This document shows, piece after piece, positions 14,203-21,770 of a DNA stretch of 24,436 bases; the first letter of the stretch is position 1, and the number at the start of each line of letters is the position of its first letter. Made by a program: the position numbers and the translations under genes. The DNA comes from JBEPVZ01 sp041690695. Its GTDB lineage: Bacteria; Patescibacteriota; Microgenomatia; Daviesbacterales; UBA10151. The notes below the pieces were generated by a model. That model saw nothing but the letters and a program-made list of their open reading frames with translations. It was not told where the DNA came from and did not search any database. The DNA is taken from assembly GCA_041690695.1 (NCBI GenBank), contig JBEPVZ010000016.1, forward strand, positions 1 to 24,436. The letters are read 5' to 3'.

Positions 14203-14446
14203 CGGAAACCTCCTCAAGCGTCCAAAGCAAGTTTTCAGTATTTAACTTGAGTCGAAAAAAGGTCGTTTTGGAAGCTACCGAAAAGACGTGATAAAGAGTT
14301 TGACCAAGCTTATAAGTATGGTGAAAACCAACTTGGGTGATAGGTTGAACTTTATTAGCCCAAAAAACGGCTTTAGGGTAGATCTTATGACGTTTGAAAT
14401 CGGAGATAAAAGCGACCGAGATAGGCTCTTGAATCTTTTGAATCAT
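14186..14446 (-). CDS. Small conserved-looking protein coupled to dinB
   Basis: This 86-residue protein precedes dinB and overlaps it by 17 bases, so the two are one transcription and translation unit. It contains strongly patterned segments: HKIYPKAVFWANK (20-32), ITQVGFHHTYKLGQTLYHVFSV (36-57) and FFRLKLNTENLLWTLEEVSDG. The spacing resembles the small DUF6504-type proteins found next to Y-family polymerases in actinobacteria, but I cannot confirm that family. A partner or regulator of DinB is the obvious hypothesis. A -10 (TATATT) ends 6 bases before its ATG. It is not predicted to be secreted. Confidence 0.8.
   Translation of the reverse strand: MIQKIQEPISVAFISDFKRHKIYPKAVFWANKVQPITQVGFHHTYKLGQTLYHVFSVASKTTFFRLKLNTENLLWTLEEVSDGLPS
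14208..14214 (-). promoter_or_regulatory. Shine-Dalgarno that sets the dinB start
   Basis: AGGAGGT on the minus strand (14214-14208), 5 bases before ATG 14202, inside the 3' end of the 86-residue gene. Confidence 0.85.
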
Positions 14447-14452
14447 AATTTG

Positions 14453-14480
14453 AATATATACGATTTAACTATATACCCAA
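14453..14480 (-). promoter_or_regulatory. Promoter of the small gene-dinB unit
   Basis: On the minus strand TTGGGT (14480-14475) and TATATT (14458-14453) are separated by 16 bases. The -10 ends 6 bases before ATG 14446, giving a leaderless mRNA. I see no obvious LexA-type box. Confidence 0.55.
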
Positions 14481-14511
14481 ATATAACCCGAAGTCAAGGA
14501 TAGAACAAAAA

Positions 14512-14520
14512 TGGTAAAAT
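14512..14520 (+). promoter_or_regulatory. Extended -10 promoter of the secreted glycosidase gene
   Basis: TGG-TAAAAT (14512-14520) ends 7 bases before the GTG start at 14528, predicting a leaderless GTG-initiated mRNA. Confidence 0.6.
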
Positions 14521-14527
14521 TATAGCT

Positions 14528-16294
14528 GTGAAATTTGCTTTCAAAATTCTTTTCCCGATCGTCAGTTTACTGGCAATTTTAGCTTGGCCAAAACCAACGG
14601 AGGCTATTGTTGACCCAACTAGCTTTGGCAATAATAAATTTGGAGTTCATTTAATTGATAATACGACCGAGGAAGCTTCTGAGGCCGCGACTTTTGTTAA
14701 CTCCTCAGGTGGCGATTGGGGCTATGTGACAGTTTTAATTACAAGCGATGATCGAAAACATGATAAATGGCAATCCTTCTTTGATGAACTACGCCGCAGA
14801 CATCTTATTCCGATTATTCGGATCGCCACCCAAGCCGAAGGTGACTCTTGGAAAGTGCCTTATGATAAAGAAGAACAAGCTTGGGCCGATTTTTTAGATA
14901 ACCTAGTTTGGCCAATTAAAAATCGCTATGTCGTTATATATAACGAGCCTAATCATGGCCAGGAATGGAGTAATCAGGTTGATCCAGCGAGTTATGCCAA
15001 TGTCTTAAATAAAACAATTGATGCTTTAAAAGCTAAGAATGATGATTTTTTTGTTATAAACGCTGGTTTTGATGCCTCGGCCCCTCAAAAACCACCTAAC
15101 TTTGAAGATGAGCAGACCTTTTTAACGGCTATGAACCAAGCTGTCCCTGGTATATTTAATAAGCTCGATGGTTGGAGTTCCCATTCTTATCCCAATCCCG
15201 GTTATGTCGGCTCGCCGACTGGAACTGGTCGAACAAGCGTTGCCGGTTGGCGGTGGGAGATGTCAGTTCTAAAAGGGTTGGGTCTCGATAAAACTTTGCC
15301 GATTTTTATCACCGAAACAGGTTGGAAACATGCTGAAGGATTAACCTATGACCAATCACTGCCGGATTCTGAAAAAGTTGGCAATTATTTTAAAACGGCT
15401 TTTCAAAACAGCTGGAATGATCCCGAAATTGTGGCCGTAACTCCTTTTTTATTAAATTACCAACAAGAGCCATTTGATCACTTCTCTTTTACTAAAATTA
15501 AAGAAACATCGCTCGGTACCCCACCCAATAGTTTAGTACTAGGTGTCCAAACCAGTTCAGCCCAAGATTCTCTTTATTATCCTCAATATCAAACTCTAGT
15601 CGATGTGCCAAAAATTGATGGCAATCCACTTCAAGATCGCTCAGCAGAACTAGTCGAAGGTTCTATTTATACCAGTTTAACGATTGGCCAAAACTATACG
15701 ATCCCACTGACTTTTATAAATAGTGGTCAATCAATTTGGGGTGAAACTGGCCAGATTAAATTAACGCCTGAGGTTTCCTCAAACAATTTAGAAGTCGGAC
15801 CAATTACTTTACCCACGGGGACTAAAGTTGAGCCTGGTCAACGCTATGCTTTTAATGTTCATCTCTTTGCCAAAGATCCCGGCTCGGTTAATCTCCATTT
15901 CACTTTAGCTGATGGTGGTGGACCGCTCCCAACTACCTCAAGGGAATTTGCAGTCGAAATTAAATCACCAGTTATTTTAACTATTGATGGTAAGTTAAAT
16001 AGTAAAAAAGATTCAACCGGTCAGGCCTCTTTGACCACCAAGTCCGTTCAAGGTACTCAGATCCGACAATTAAGTTTTGATGCCAATGGTCAGACTGATC
16101 TGATTGAAACCCCAGAGTTATTGCCAGATTATAGTGTCACATTTACACTAGCCCGACCATTTTATTTATCAAAAACTCTCAATATTCAGGTTCACTCGGG
16201 TAATAATTTAATTGATTTTGGAGTTCTTCAGCCCGATATTTTAGCCACGGTTCTTCACCCAACCGAGCTTTGGAAGCTGTTAACAAGTAAATAA
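14528..16294 (+). CDS. Secreted clan-A glycoside hydrolase-like protein
   Basis: The 588-residue protein starts with GTG and a Sec signal peptide (hydrophobic residues about 4-20, possible cleavage after PTEA, residue 26). A TIM-barrel domain (about 36-330) carries the two hallmark glutamates of clan GH-A: N139-E140-P141 in VVIYNEPNHGQEW (acid/base) and E263 in IFITETGW (nucleophile). After it come a possible Ig-like domain (about 375-480, with a QSIWGETGQIKLTPEV stretch) and a C-terminal carboxypeptidase-regulatory-like segment (about 482-570). No cell-wall anchor motif is seen. The exact family (GH5, GH39, GH53 or unassigned) and polysaccharide substrate are not clear. It is followed one base later by a pseudouridine synthase gene. 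Confidence 0.82.
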   Translation: MKFAFKILFPIVSLLAILAWPKPTEAIVDPTSFGNNKFGVHLIDNTTEEASEAATFVNSSGGDWGYVTVLITSDDRKHDKWQSFFDELRRRHLIPIIRIATQAEGDSWKVPYDKEEQAWADFLDNLVWPIKNRYVVIYNEPNHGQEWSNQVDPASYANVLNKTIDALKAKNDDFFVINAGFDASAPQKPPNFEDEQTFLTAMNQAVPGIFNKLDGWSSHSYPNPGYVGSPTGTGRTSVAGWRWEMSVLKGLGLDKTLPIFITETGWKHAEGLTYDQSLPDSEKVGNYFKTAFQNSWNDPEIVAVTPFLLNYQQEPFDHFSFTKIKETSLGTPPNSLVLGVQTSSAQDSLYYPQYQTLVDVPKIDGNPLQDRSAELVEGSIYTSLTIGQNYTIPLTFINSGQSIWGETGQIKLTPEVSSNNLEVGPITLPTGTKVEPGQRYAFNVHLFAKDPGSVNLHFTLADGGGPLPTTSREFAVEIKSPVILTIDGKLNSKKDSTGQASLTTKSVQGTQIRQLSFDANGQTDLIETPELLPDYSVTFTLARPFYLSKTLNIQVHSGNNLIDFGVLQPDILATVLHPTELWKLLTSK

Positions 16295-16295
16295 T

Positions 16296-17024
16296 ATGCG
16301 CTTAAATAAATATTTATCAAGTTTAGGACTAGTCTCTCGCCGAAAAGCTTCCGAATGGTTAACCAATAATAAACTTTTAATCAATGACAAACGGGTTTTG
16401 GAACCGGGAATTCAGGTCGACCCCGCAAAAGACAAAGTTAGTTTAAATAGTCAGCCCATCAAAAGTCAGTCGGAACTCGTTTACTTCATTGTTAATAAAC
16501 CAAAAGGGGTGGTTTCAACAACTGATGATGAGTTTGACCGTAAAACGATCATCTCACTCGTTAAATCCCCGGTTCGAGTTTATCCGGTTGGGAGACTTGA
16601 TCAAGATTCTTCAGGCTTAATTATTTTAACAAATGATGGCGAATTAACTAATCAACTCACCCATCCCCGTTATCATGTTTCCAAAACTTATCATGCTTTA
16701 ATTGAGGGCTATGTTTTTCCAAATCAGATTGAAAACTTAGAGAAAAGTGCCCAGCTTAAAGACGGCAAGACTCAACCTGCCAAAGTCAAATTCTTACATC
16801 GAGCAGGTAAAAATAGCTGGCTTGCCATAACGATTAACGAAGGTAAAAACCGTCAGATTAGGCGAATTTGTGGAAGATTAAATTTAAAAATTTTAGAGTT
16901 ACAACGAGTCGCCATCGGACCGATTAAACTTCAAAAACTTGGACATGGTCAAAGTCGAGAATTAACAGTTCAAGAAGTAGAATCTTTACGAGAGTTAGCC
17001 TCAAGTTTATCCAAACGTCGCTGA
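16296..17024 (+). CDS. rluB: RsuA/RluB-family pseudouridine synthase
   Basis: These enzymes isomerise a specific uridine in rRNA to pseudouridine. The 242-residue protein has an N-terminal S4 RNA-binding domain (MRLNKYLSSLGLVSRRKASEWL). The catalytic motif is GRLDQDSSGLIILTNDG with nucleophile D102, and the RsuA-type C-terminal motif is NEGKNRQIRRIC. RluB (23S) is my best guess over RsuA (16S) or RluE/F. The ATG is one base after the stop of the glycosidase gene, with no Shine-Dalgarno sequence, so it is probably coupled to it. Its last 55 bases overlap the end of the convergent MFS gene. Confidence 0.9.
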   Translation: MRLNKYLSSLGLVSRRKASEWLTNNKLLINDKRVLEPGIQVDPAKDKVSLNSQPIKSQSELVYFIVNKPKGVVSTTDDEFDRKTIISLVKSPVRVYPVGRLDQDSSGLIILTNDGELTNQLTHPRYHVSKTYHALIEGYVFPNQIENLEKSAQLKDGKTQPAKVKFLHRAGKNSWLAITINEGKNRQIRRICGRLNLKILELQRVAIGPIKLQKLGHGQSRELTVQEVESLRELASSLSKRR

Positions 17025-18322
17025 TTTAAAGCGATCACTCCGGCCGCTAAAAACGTCAAGAAAGCTGCTTCATAAAATGGAAAACCGGCATTAATACTTA
17101 AGAGTTTGCCGGCGATAGTCGGTGAAAAAGCGGCGGCCAGTAAAACTAAGCCTTGAGTTGTTCCTAAAATCTCGCCTCTTTCATGAGGGGCGGCTAATTT
17201 AGCAATAGCATTATTTGTAATAATCCGAGCCACACCGGTCGACAAGTTAATAATTCCTAAGATGACTAAAAACCAAAGTACATTAACGTTTGGCATAATG
17301 ATAAAGCCTACCCCGGCTACGAAATATGCGGGAACTTCAAGTTGAAGCTCGGTAAAATGTTTTAACCAAAATTTCTTAATTAAAACTCCTTGGTTTAAGG
17401 CTCCTAAAACTCCAACCAAAGTTAAGGCTAATGAAACATTATTGGGGGTCCAATGAAAGTTTAATTGTGTAAATAAAGAAAATATTGGACCTTGGAAAGT
17501 TGAGGTAAAAGCAATACTAAATAAAAACCAGGCTAAAAAGATTGGTGCTAAAACCGGGTGCCTGAAGGCTTTAATAATTGGTCGGATCGGATTTTTACTA
17601 ACCGCTCTAGCTCGATGCTCAAGCTTATGAGACTCTGGCAAAAAGAAAAAGGCGCTTAAGGTATTAAGTAAGGCTAAACAGCCAGTTACAATAAACGGGG
17701 CTGATAATCCAAATGATTGACTGATAAACCCAAGCCCCACACCACTTAGTAAATTAGCTAAAAATGAGTTAGTTTCAGCAAGTTGTCCTCCTAAAAGTGG
17801 CCCAAAAATAAATCCTAGGCCAAAAATAGCCCCGATTGCTCCAAAAGCATTGGCTCGCTCTTTGTCGTCTTTGGCAATATCTAATAGATAGCTTTGAGCA
17901 CTACTAAAATTTCCACTGGTAAAACCATCTATAATTCGACCTAGGAATAGTAAAAGTAAGGCAATCATTGGAATAGCCAAGCCAAAGCCCAAGCCGTGAG
18001 TTGATAGCCAAGGCGCGACCTCTTTAGCTGTTCCATAAAGTAACCAGCCAAAAGCCGTTCCAGCCAAGCTTAGAATTAAAATCGGTCGTCGACCAAATTT
18101 ATCGGATAAACTTCCTAAAAATGGAGACGATAAAAATCCGAGTAAACTATAAATTGAGAATAAAACTGTTACTAAATCAGTCACACTTAGAACGGTAAAT
18201 CCTAAGTTAAGTGAGTTAACCCCGATACTAAAAACATAAAAAGGTAAGACTGGAATAACGATTCCCAGTCCTAAAACATCAATAAAAACGGTTAATAAAA
18301 TGACTAATTTAGCTTTATTCAT
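16970..18322 (-). CDS. MFS efflux transporter, TetA/MdtG-like
   Basis: The 450-residue protein has twelve predicted membrane helices. It opens with LTVFIDVLGLGIVIPVLPFYV, the start typical of TetA-type drug/proton antiporters. Motif A is GSLSDKFGRRP (70-80), between helices 2 and 3. A GRIIDGFTSGNFSSAQSYLLDIA segment and a second-half motif-A-like loop (LAAPHERGEILGTTQG) fit. Likely substrates are small hydrophobic compounds exported from the cytoplasm. Tetracycline specificity cannot be claimed. It is divergent from a membrane orphan and preceded by a dyad that could be an operator. Its 3' end overlaps rluB by 55 bases. Confidence 0.9.
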   Translation of the reverse strand: MNKAKLVILLTVFIDVLGLGIVIPVLPFYVFSIGVNSLNLGFTVLSVTDLVTVLFSIYSLLGFLSSPFLGSLSDKFGRRPILILSLAGTAFGWLLYGTAKEVAPWLSTHGLGFGLAIPMIALLLLFLGRIIDGFTSGNFSSAQSYLLDIAKDDKERANAFGAIGAIFGLGFIFGPLLGGQLAETNSFLANLLSGVGLGFISQSFGLSAPFIVTGCLALLNTLSAFFFLPESHKLEHRARAVSKNPIRPIIKAFRHPVLAPIFLAWFLFSIAFTSTFQGPIFSLFTQLNFHWTPNNVSLALTLVGVLGALNQGVLIKKFWLKHFTELQLEVPAYFVAGVGFIIMPNVNVLWFLVILGIINLSTGVARIITNNAIAKLAAPHERGEILGTTQGLVLLAAAFSPTIAGKLLSINAGFPFYEAAFLTFLAAGVIALNQRRLDKLEANSRKDSTS

Positions 18323-18346
18323 ACAATTTACTCGAGTTTATATTGT
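18323..18346. promoter_or_regulatory. Imperfect dyad upstream of the MFS gene (candidate operator)
   Basis: A perfect 8-base palindrome ACTCGAGT (18330-18337) is flanked by ACAAT (18323-18327) and ATTGT (18342-18346), nearly centred on it. A possible minus-strand -10 (TATAAA, 18342-18337) overlaps its right half. This is the position expected for an efflux-pump repressor site, but no repressor gene is adjacent. Confidence 0.35.
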
Positions 18347-18404
18347 CTCATAATTTAAGTAATATTTCTAACAACACAACAATCTAGCAATTGGTAAAAA
18401 GCAT

Positions 18405-18413
18405 TGATATACT
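18405..18413 (+). promoter_or_regulatory. Extended -10 promoter of the 18423 gene
   Basis: TGA-TATACT (18405-18413) ends 9 bases before the ATG at 18423. No -35 at proper spacing. Confidence 0.55.
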
Positions 18414-18422
18414 CCGATTAGA

Positions 18423-19091
18423 ATGAAAAAATCCTCCTATAAAGAACATCTTGATTCGATAACTCTTGATATCGAGTTTTTAGTCATCAGCGTCATTCAA
18501 GGAGTAGCTCTTGGAACGCTAGCAGAAAACATCACCAAATATGTCGCTAATTTTCAGTTTGAATACTGGCCATATATTTTGGCAGGATTTTTACTAGTTT
18601 TAACTTTTTGGTCACAAGCCATTATCCATGCCCTATCGTTTATCGATTGGCCACTCGATATGCTCCACAGTATGCTTTACTTTTTAGTCAGTTTAATCGA
18701 GATTATGGCCTTTCATTTTATTGGCCAGCCACTACTCTGGTTTGGGTTTAATCTAGGCTTTTTTGTAGCAGCCGGATTACTTTATTTATGGGATTTGAAA
18801 ATGATTAATCAGCACCGTGATCTTTTTAAAGGTTCTCCCGCCCGTTTGGCACTTTACAAACATATGTACACTCGCCAGCTCTTCGAGATGAAAGTAATCT
18901 TACCACTCGGTATTATCTTTATTACCGGCTGCTTTCTGCTGATTTTAAACTTTCCGGATTTTTTTATTAACCAACATTATCACCCTGTTTTGGGAGTGCT
19001 TCAAGCTTTAATTGGGCTTGGGGTTTTAATAGATTCGGTAATTAATTTTAAAAGAAGAGCAGTTTTAATCGGAAGATTAGAAGCTATTTAA
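18423..19091 (+). CDS. Hypothetical polytopic membrane protein
   Basis: I do not recognise this 222-residue protein. It has about six hydrophobic segments (roughly 18-38, 48-70, 79-99, 104-125, 156-178, 187-207). A positively charged cytoplasmic loop (about 126-152, MINQHRDLFKGSPARLALYKHMYTRQ) contains several His, Arg and Lys residues. There is no motif for a known transporter or enzyme family. It is divergent from the MFS gene across about 100 bases and overlaps the convergent 94-residue gene by 8 bases. Start supported by an extended -10 nine bases upstream. Confidence 0.75.
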   Translation: MKKSSYKEHLDSITLDIEFLVISVIQGVALGTLAENITKYVANFQFEYWPYILAGFLLVLTFWSQAIIHALSFIDWPLDMLHSMLYFLVSLIEIMAFHFIGQPLLWFGFNLGFFVAAGLLYLWDLKMINQHRDLFKGSPARLALYKHMYTRQLFEMKVILPLGIIFITGCFLLILNFPDFFINQHYHPVLGVLQALIGLGVLIDSVINFKRRAVLIGRLEAI

Positions 19092-19368
19092 TAAATCCGC
19101 CATTTTTCTTAATGGCAATCTCGATCTCATTTAATTTAACGATCGTTTTTTGACGAGGCTGACTTTGAGAGATTGTTAAAAGATGTTTACGATAAGTTTG
19201 CCACTCTTTTGAAGTAATTTTATCAGTTTTTTTAGTAAAACCACCTGTTAAAAAGCCACTTTTCCAATTAATAACTTTGATAACTAGGTCATGAATAGCT
19301 TTGTTGGCTTCTTGGGTAGCTTGAGTAGCGAGTTTTTTTTGTTCTGCTTCAGTTAAATTTGTATCCAT
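19084..19368 (-). CDS. Hypothetical small lysine-rich protein
   Basis: This 94-residue soluble protein is rich in Lys, Thr and Gln. Its first 36 residues form a likely amphipathic helix (LTEAEQKKLATQATQEANKAIHDLVIKVI), followed by a basic middle (FTKKTDKITSKEWQTYRKHLL). No family is recognised. The start at ATG 19368 has an AAGG sequence 8 bases upstream. Expression should be high, since the gene has the only perfect consensus sigma70 promoter in the window. Its 3' end overlaps the convergent membrane-protein gene by 8 bases. Confidence 0.7.
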   Translation of the reverse strand: MDTNLTEAEQKKLATQATQEANKAIHDLVIKVINWKSGFLTGGFTKKTDKITSKEWQTYRKHLLTISQSQPRQKTIVKLNEIEIAIKKNGGFIK

Positions 19369-19398
19369 AAAATATACCTTGGCAGATTATTATAGGAT

Positions 19399-19427
19399 AT
19401 TATATAGAATTGCTCTTACAATGTCAA
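19399..19427 (-). promoter_or_regulatory. Perfect consensus sigma70 promoter of the 94-residue gene
   Basis: On the minus strand TTGACA (19427-19422), a 17-base spacer and TATAAT (19404-19399) match the consensus at every position. The predicted leader is about 24 bases and contains AAGG before the ATG. It begins just after the stop of the upstream serine-hydrolase gene. Confidence 0.85.
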
Positions 19428-19433
19428 ATCTAA

Positions 19434-20315
19434 CTACAGGATCTCCGGAGGATTATCCCACTGATTCTTGAAAAAGTCGTAGATATCGCTTGATAGAGTT
19501 GCCATTTGAGCTTTGACGTCATCACGACCGCCGTTTTTGGACATTAATACTAAGATATAGTTATTATCTGGACCAATAATTATACCTGCATCATGGATAT
19601 ATTGATCTAAATCGCCCGTTTTATGGGCAACTTCGACATCCGGTGGTAAATGAACAGGAATTCGATCATTAATCTTTTGAGCTAACATTAAATTGAGCAT
19701 TTTTAAACTCGAGTCCATACTAACCGCTTGACCATCGGCAATTAATTTAAGTAATTTGGCCATATCTTGAGGTGAAGTTAGGGTCGGATTAACATTTAAA
19801 TTAGTTTGGCTTAATCCCAAAGCTTGCATATATGAAGTTACTTCCTGCCAACTCGTATAATTATCAACCAAATAATAAGCTGCATCGTTTGAAGAAACTT
19901 CTATCATCGCTGCCAAATTTTGTTGAATATCTGGTTTATTAATATCAATTAAACCAAGGCTAGCTTTTTTATAAATAGTATACATAACGGTTAATTTATA
20001 AAGGCTAGCCGATTCAAATTGAGTTGAAGGATTTAAAGTATAAATTTGGCCAGTACTTAAATTTTCTAAATAAATCCCAAAGGTAGCCGATGAAGAGCCA
20101 ATATCTCGGTTGATAATATCTGCCAGCGCTTGAGGAGTTGGATTAAACTTGTAAACTTTAATAGGAGTATTACCGGGAATATAAAGTGCGGCTTGAGGAG
20201 AGATCAAAGTAAATCCACGCGCTCGGTGGTAAAACTTTAAATTAGGTAAAAAAAGACCTAAAGCAACTAAGCTAATTAGCCCAATTGCGACTAAACTTAG
20301 TTTAAAAATAGGCAT
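19434..20315 (-). CDS. Class-A beta-lactamase-fold serine hydrolase, membrane-anchored
   Basis: The 293-residue protein has an N-terminal membrane anchor or uncleaved signal (about 4-25) and a penicillin-interacting serine hydrolase domain. Motifs are SLYK (S104-K107, SxxK), S142-N143-D144 in the SDN position, and HKTG (K232-T233-G234). In the omega-loop region (LSQTNLNVNP) the position of the class A Glu166 appears to be Gln170. True beta-lactamase turnover is therefore doubtful, and a peptidase, esterase or wall-related role fits better. It lies just downstream of the Hsp70 gene with its own -10 seven bases before the ATG. Confidence 0.85.
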   Translation of the reverse strand: MPIFKLSLVAIGLISLVALGLFLPNLKFYHRARGFTLISPQAALYIPGNTPIKVYKFNPTPQALADIINRDIGSSSATFGIYLENLSTGQIYTLNPSTQFESASLYKLTVMYTIYKKASLGLIDINKPDIQQNLAAMIEVSSNDAAYYLVDNYTSWQEVTSYMQALGLSQTNLNVNPTLTSPQDMAKLLKLIADGQAVSMDSSLKMLNLMLAQKINDRIPVHLPPDVEVAHKTGDLDQYIHDAGIIIGPDNNYILVLMSKNGGRDDVKAQMATLSSDIYDFFKNQWDNPPEIL

Positions 20316-20322
20316 TAATTTG

Positions 20323-20328
20323 ATTATA
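20323..20328 (-). promoter_or_regulatory. -10 element of the serine hydrolase gene
   Basis: On the minus strand TATAAT (20328-20323) ends 7 bases before ATG 20315 and starts right after the Hsp70 stop. It predicts a leaderless transcript; no good -35. Confidence 0.55.
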
Positions 20329-20330
20329 CG

Positions 20331-21746
20331 CTATAAAGCCAGTCCTGCCGCGATTGAGGTAAAGTTTTCAAACTGATGAACTTTATCTTGACCAAAAATA
20401 TCTTGAAGCATACTTTCAAAAACTGGAATAAGCGATGACCCCCCAGTTTTAACCACCACATCAATCTGATTTGGTTCTAAATTCGCAGTAGTTAAAGTTT
20501 TTAAAACGACCTTTTGAATCTCCAGAACTCGAGGTCTAATGATATCTTCAAAATCCGATCTAGTTAAAACTTCATTAATATCAATGAAGCCACTCTTAAA
20601 CTTAATAACTGTTTGATCTTTATTTGATAACTCTTTTTTAGAGTTCTCGATCGCCTCATATAAATCAAAACCTAAGTTTTTAGTAATTAGATAAATTAAC
20701 CGATCAATTGCAGCCGGATCTGAATTTTTATATTTAACCCGATCTAGCAGATCAAGCATCTCGGGATTATTTAAATTCGGAATACTGTACCAAGAATTTA
20801 AACCTTCAAAAATATGTCGGGGAATATCTGTTCTAGAATCACTATATCTTGTTTCAGATCCAAAATATTTAACAAGTTTTGATTGAAGAATATCAGCGTT
20901 TAGTAAGTCACCTCCTATATAAACCCCATCAGTTGCTAAAACTTTATTATTTTGAATAATAGCCGTATCGAGCGTCCCTCCCCCGAAATCAAATACAAAA
21001 ACCGTCTGAGCAGTTGCATTTTTTTCTGAAATAAATTGTTTCGCTGCAGCAACCGGCTCAAAAACAAAGCTAACTTTATTGAAACCTGAGGCCTTTAAAG
21101 CCTCTTCAAGTCGGTTTTGGGCCATTAAATCTTTGATTGGATCATCTAAGAAGTGAACTGGTCTTCCACAAACAACCTCATCTAGTTTCTGTTCAATCAC
21201 CTTCTCTGCCTGGGATTTTAGCAATCCAATATAAATACTAATTAATTCTTCAAGCGGATAGAATTTGCCAAAGATGGTTGTACCTTTATAAAGATATGAT
21301 TTTAATGCGGTTTTTAAAGCTTGCATTAATCGACCAGTCCCAAAATCTACTTCCTCGTAATATTCGGGAACGGGATCAACTCGACCTTGGTCAGAACTAG
21401 CTGATGTCGCGGGGATAATCATTCTGCCGGTCAGAATTTTACGCCGAATACCAGGTTTGCGATTTTTATTTTCAAGTAAGTAGCGATTAACTGCCTCCGT
21501 ACCGACAGAATACTGTTGCTGCCCATGATAGATAAGTTCTGAATTTTTAAAAACTCGGGCGTTTAATCTCTCTATTGGAACAGTCGGGCTATAAGTTAAT
21601 TCACGTCTTAGAAAATATAACATTGACCGAACAACTCGAGGGTCAATCGCCAAATCATCAATCTCAATAACTCGGCTGACACCATTTTCGGAGATTGCGA
21701 TTGAGCTATTAGTTGTTCCAAAGTCTAAACCAAACTTTTTAGGCAT
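20331..21746 (-). CDS. YegD-like Hsp70 family ATPase
   Basis: The 471-residue protein is an Hsp70/actin-fold ATPase without the C-terminal substrate-binding domain, like E. coli YegD. Visible motifs are the phosphate-1 loop LDFGTTNSSIA (7-17), FEPVAAA (229-235), the phosphate-2 loop VFDFGGGTLDTAII (251-264) and the adenosine motif VVVKTGGSSLIPVFE near the C-terminus. A family-typical insertion lies at about 45-165. The client or partner is unknown. The start at ATG 21746 aligns with the family N-terminus. Expression appears controlled by an unusual leader with a short ORF and an intrinsic terminator that ends at this ATG. Confidence 0.9.
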   Translation of the reverse strand: MPKKFGLDFGTTNSSIAISENGVSRVIEIDDLAIDPRVVRSMLYFLRRELTYSPTVPIERLNARVFKNSELIYHGQQQYSVGTEAVNRYLLENKNRKPGIRRKILTGRMIIPATSASSDQGRVDPVPEYYEEVDFGTGRLMQALKTALKSYLYKGTTIFGKFYPLEELISIYIGLLKSQAEKVIEQKLDEVVCGRPVHFLDDPIKDLMAQNRLEEALKASGFNKVSFVFEPVAAAKQFISEKNATAQTVFVFDFGGGTLDTAIIQNNKVLATDGVYIGGDLLNADILQSKLVKYFGSETRYSDSRTDIPRHIFEGLNSWYSIPNLNNPEMLDLLDRVKYKNSDPAAIDRLIYLITKNLGFDLYEAIENSKKELSNKDQTVIKFKSGFIDINEVLTRSDFEDIIRPRVLEIQKVVLKTLTTANLEPNQIDVVVKTGGSSLIPVFESMLQDIFGQDKVHQFENFTSIAAGLAL

Positions 21747-21770
21747 AAAAAAAGCGCCTACCTAGGCGCT
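21747..21770 (-). terminator. Intrinsic terminator / attenuator hairpin in the Hsp70 leader
   Basis: On the minus strand AGCGCCT-AGGT-AGGCGCT (21770-21753) forms a 7-bp GC-rich stem with a 4-base loop. Seven U residues (21753-21747) follow at once and run directly into the Hsp70 ATG at 21746. The plus strand lacks a U-run, so it acts only on minus-strand transcription. A second small hairpin, GGCCA-ACG-TGGCC, lies just upstream (21791-21779 region). Confidence 0.8.

Noticed and set aside
14186..14503. LexA/SOS box before the dinB unit
   Set aside because: I could not find a convincing SOS palindrome in this AT-rich region.
21747..21764. TAG readthrough to give an N-terminally extended Hsp70
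   Set aside because: The Hsp70 N-terminus at 21746 already aligns with the family, and nothing indicates TAG recoding.
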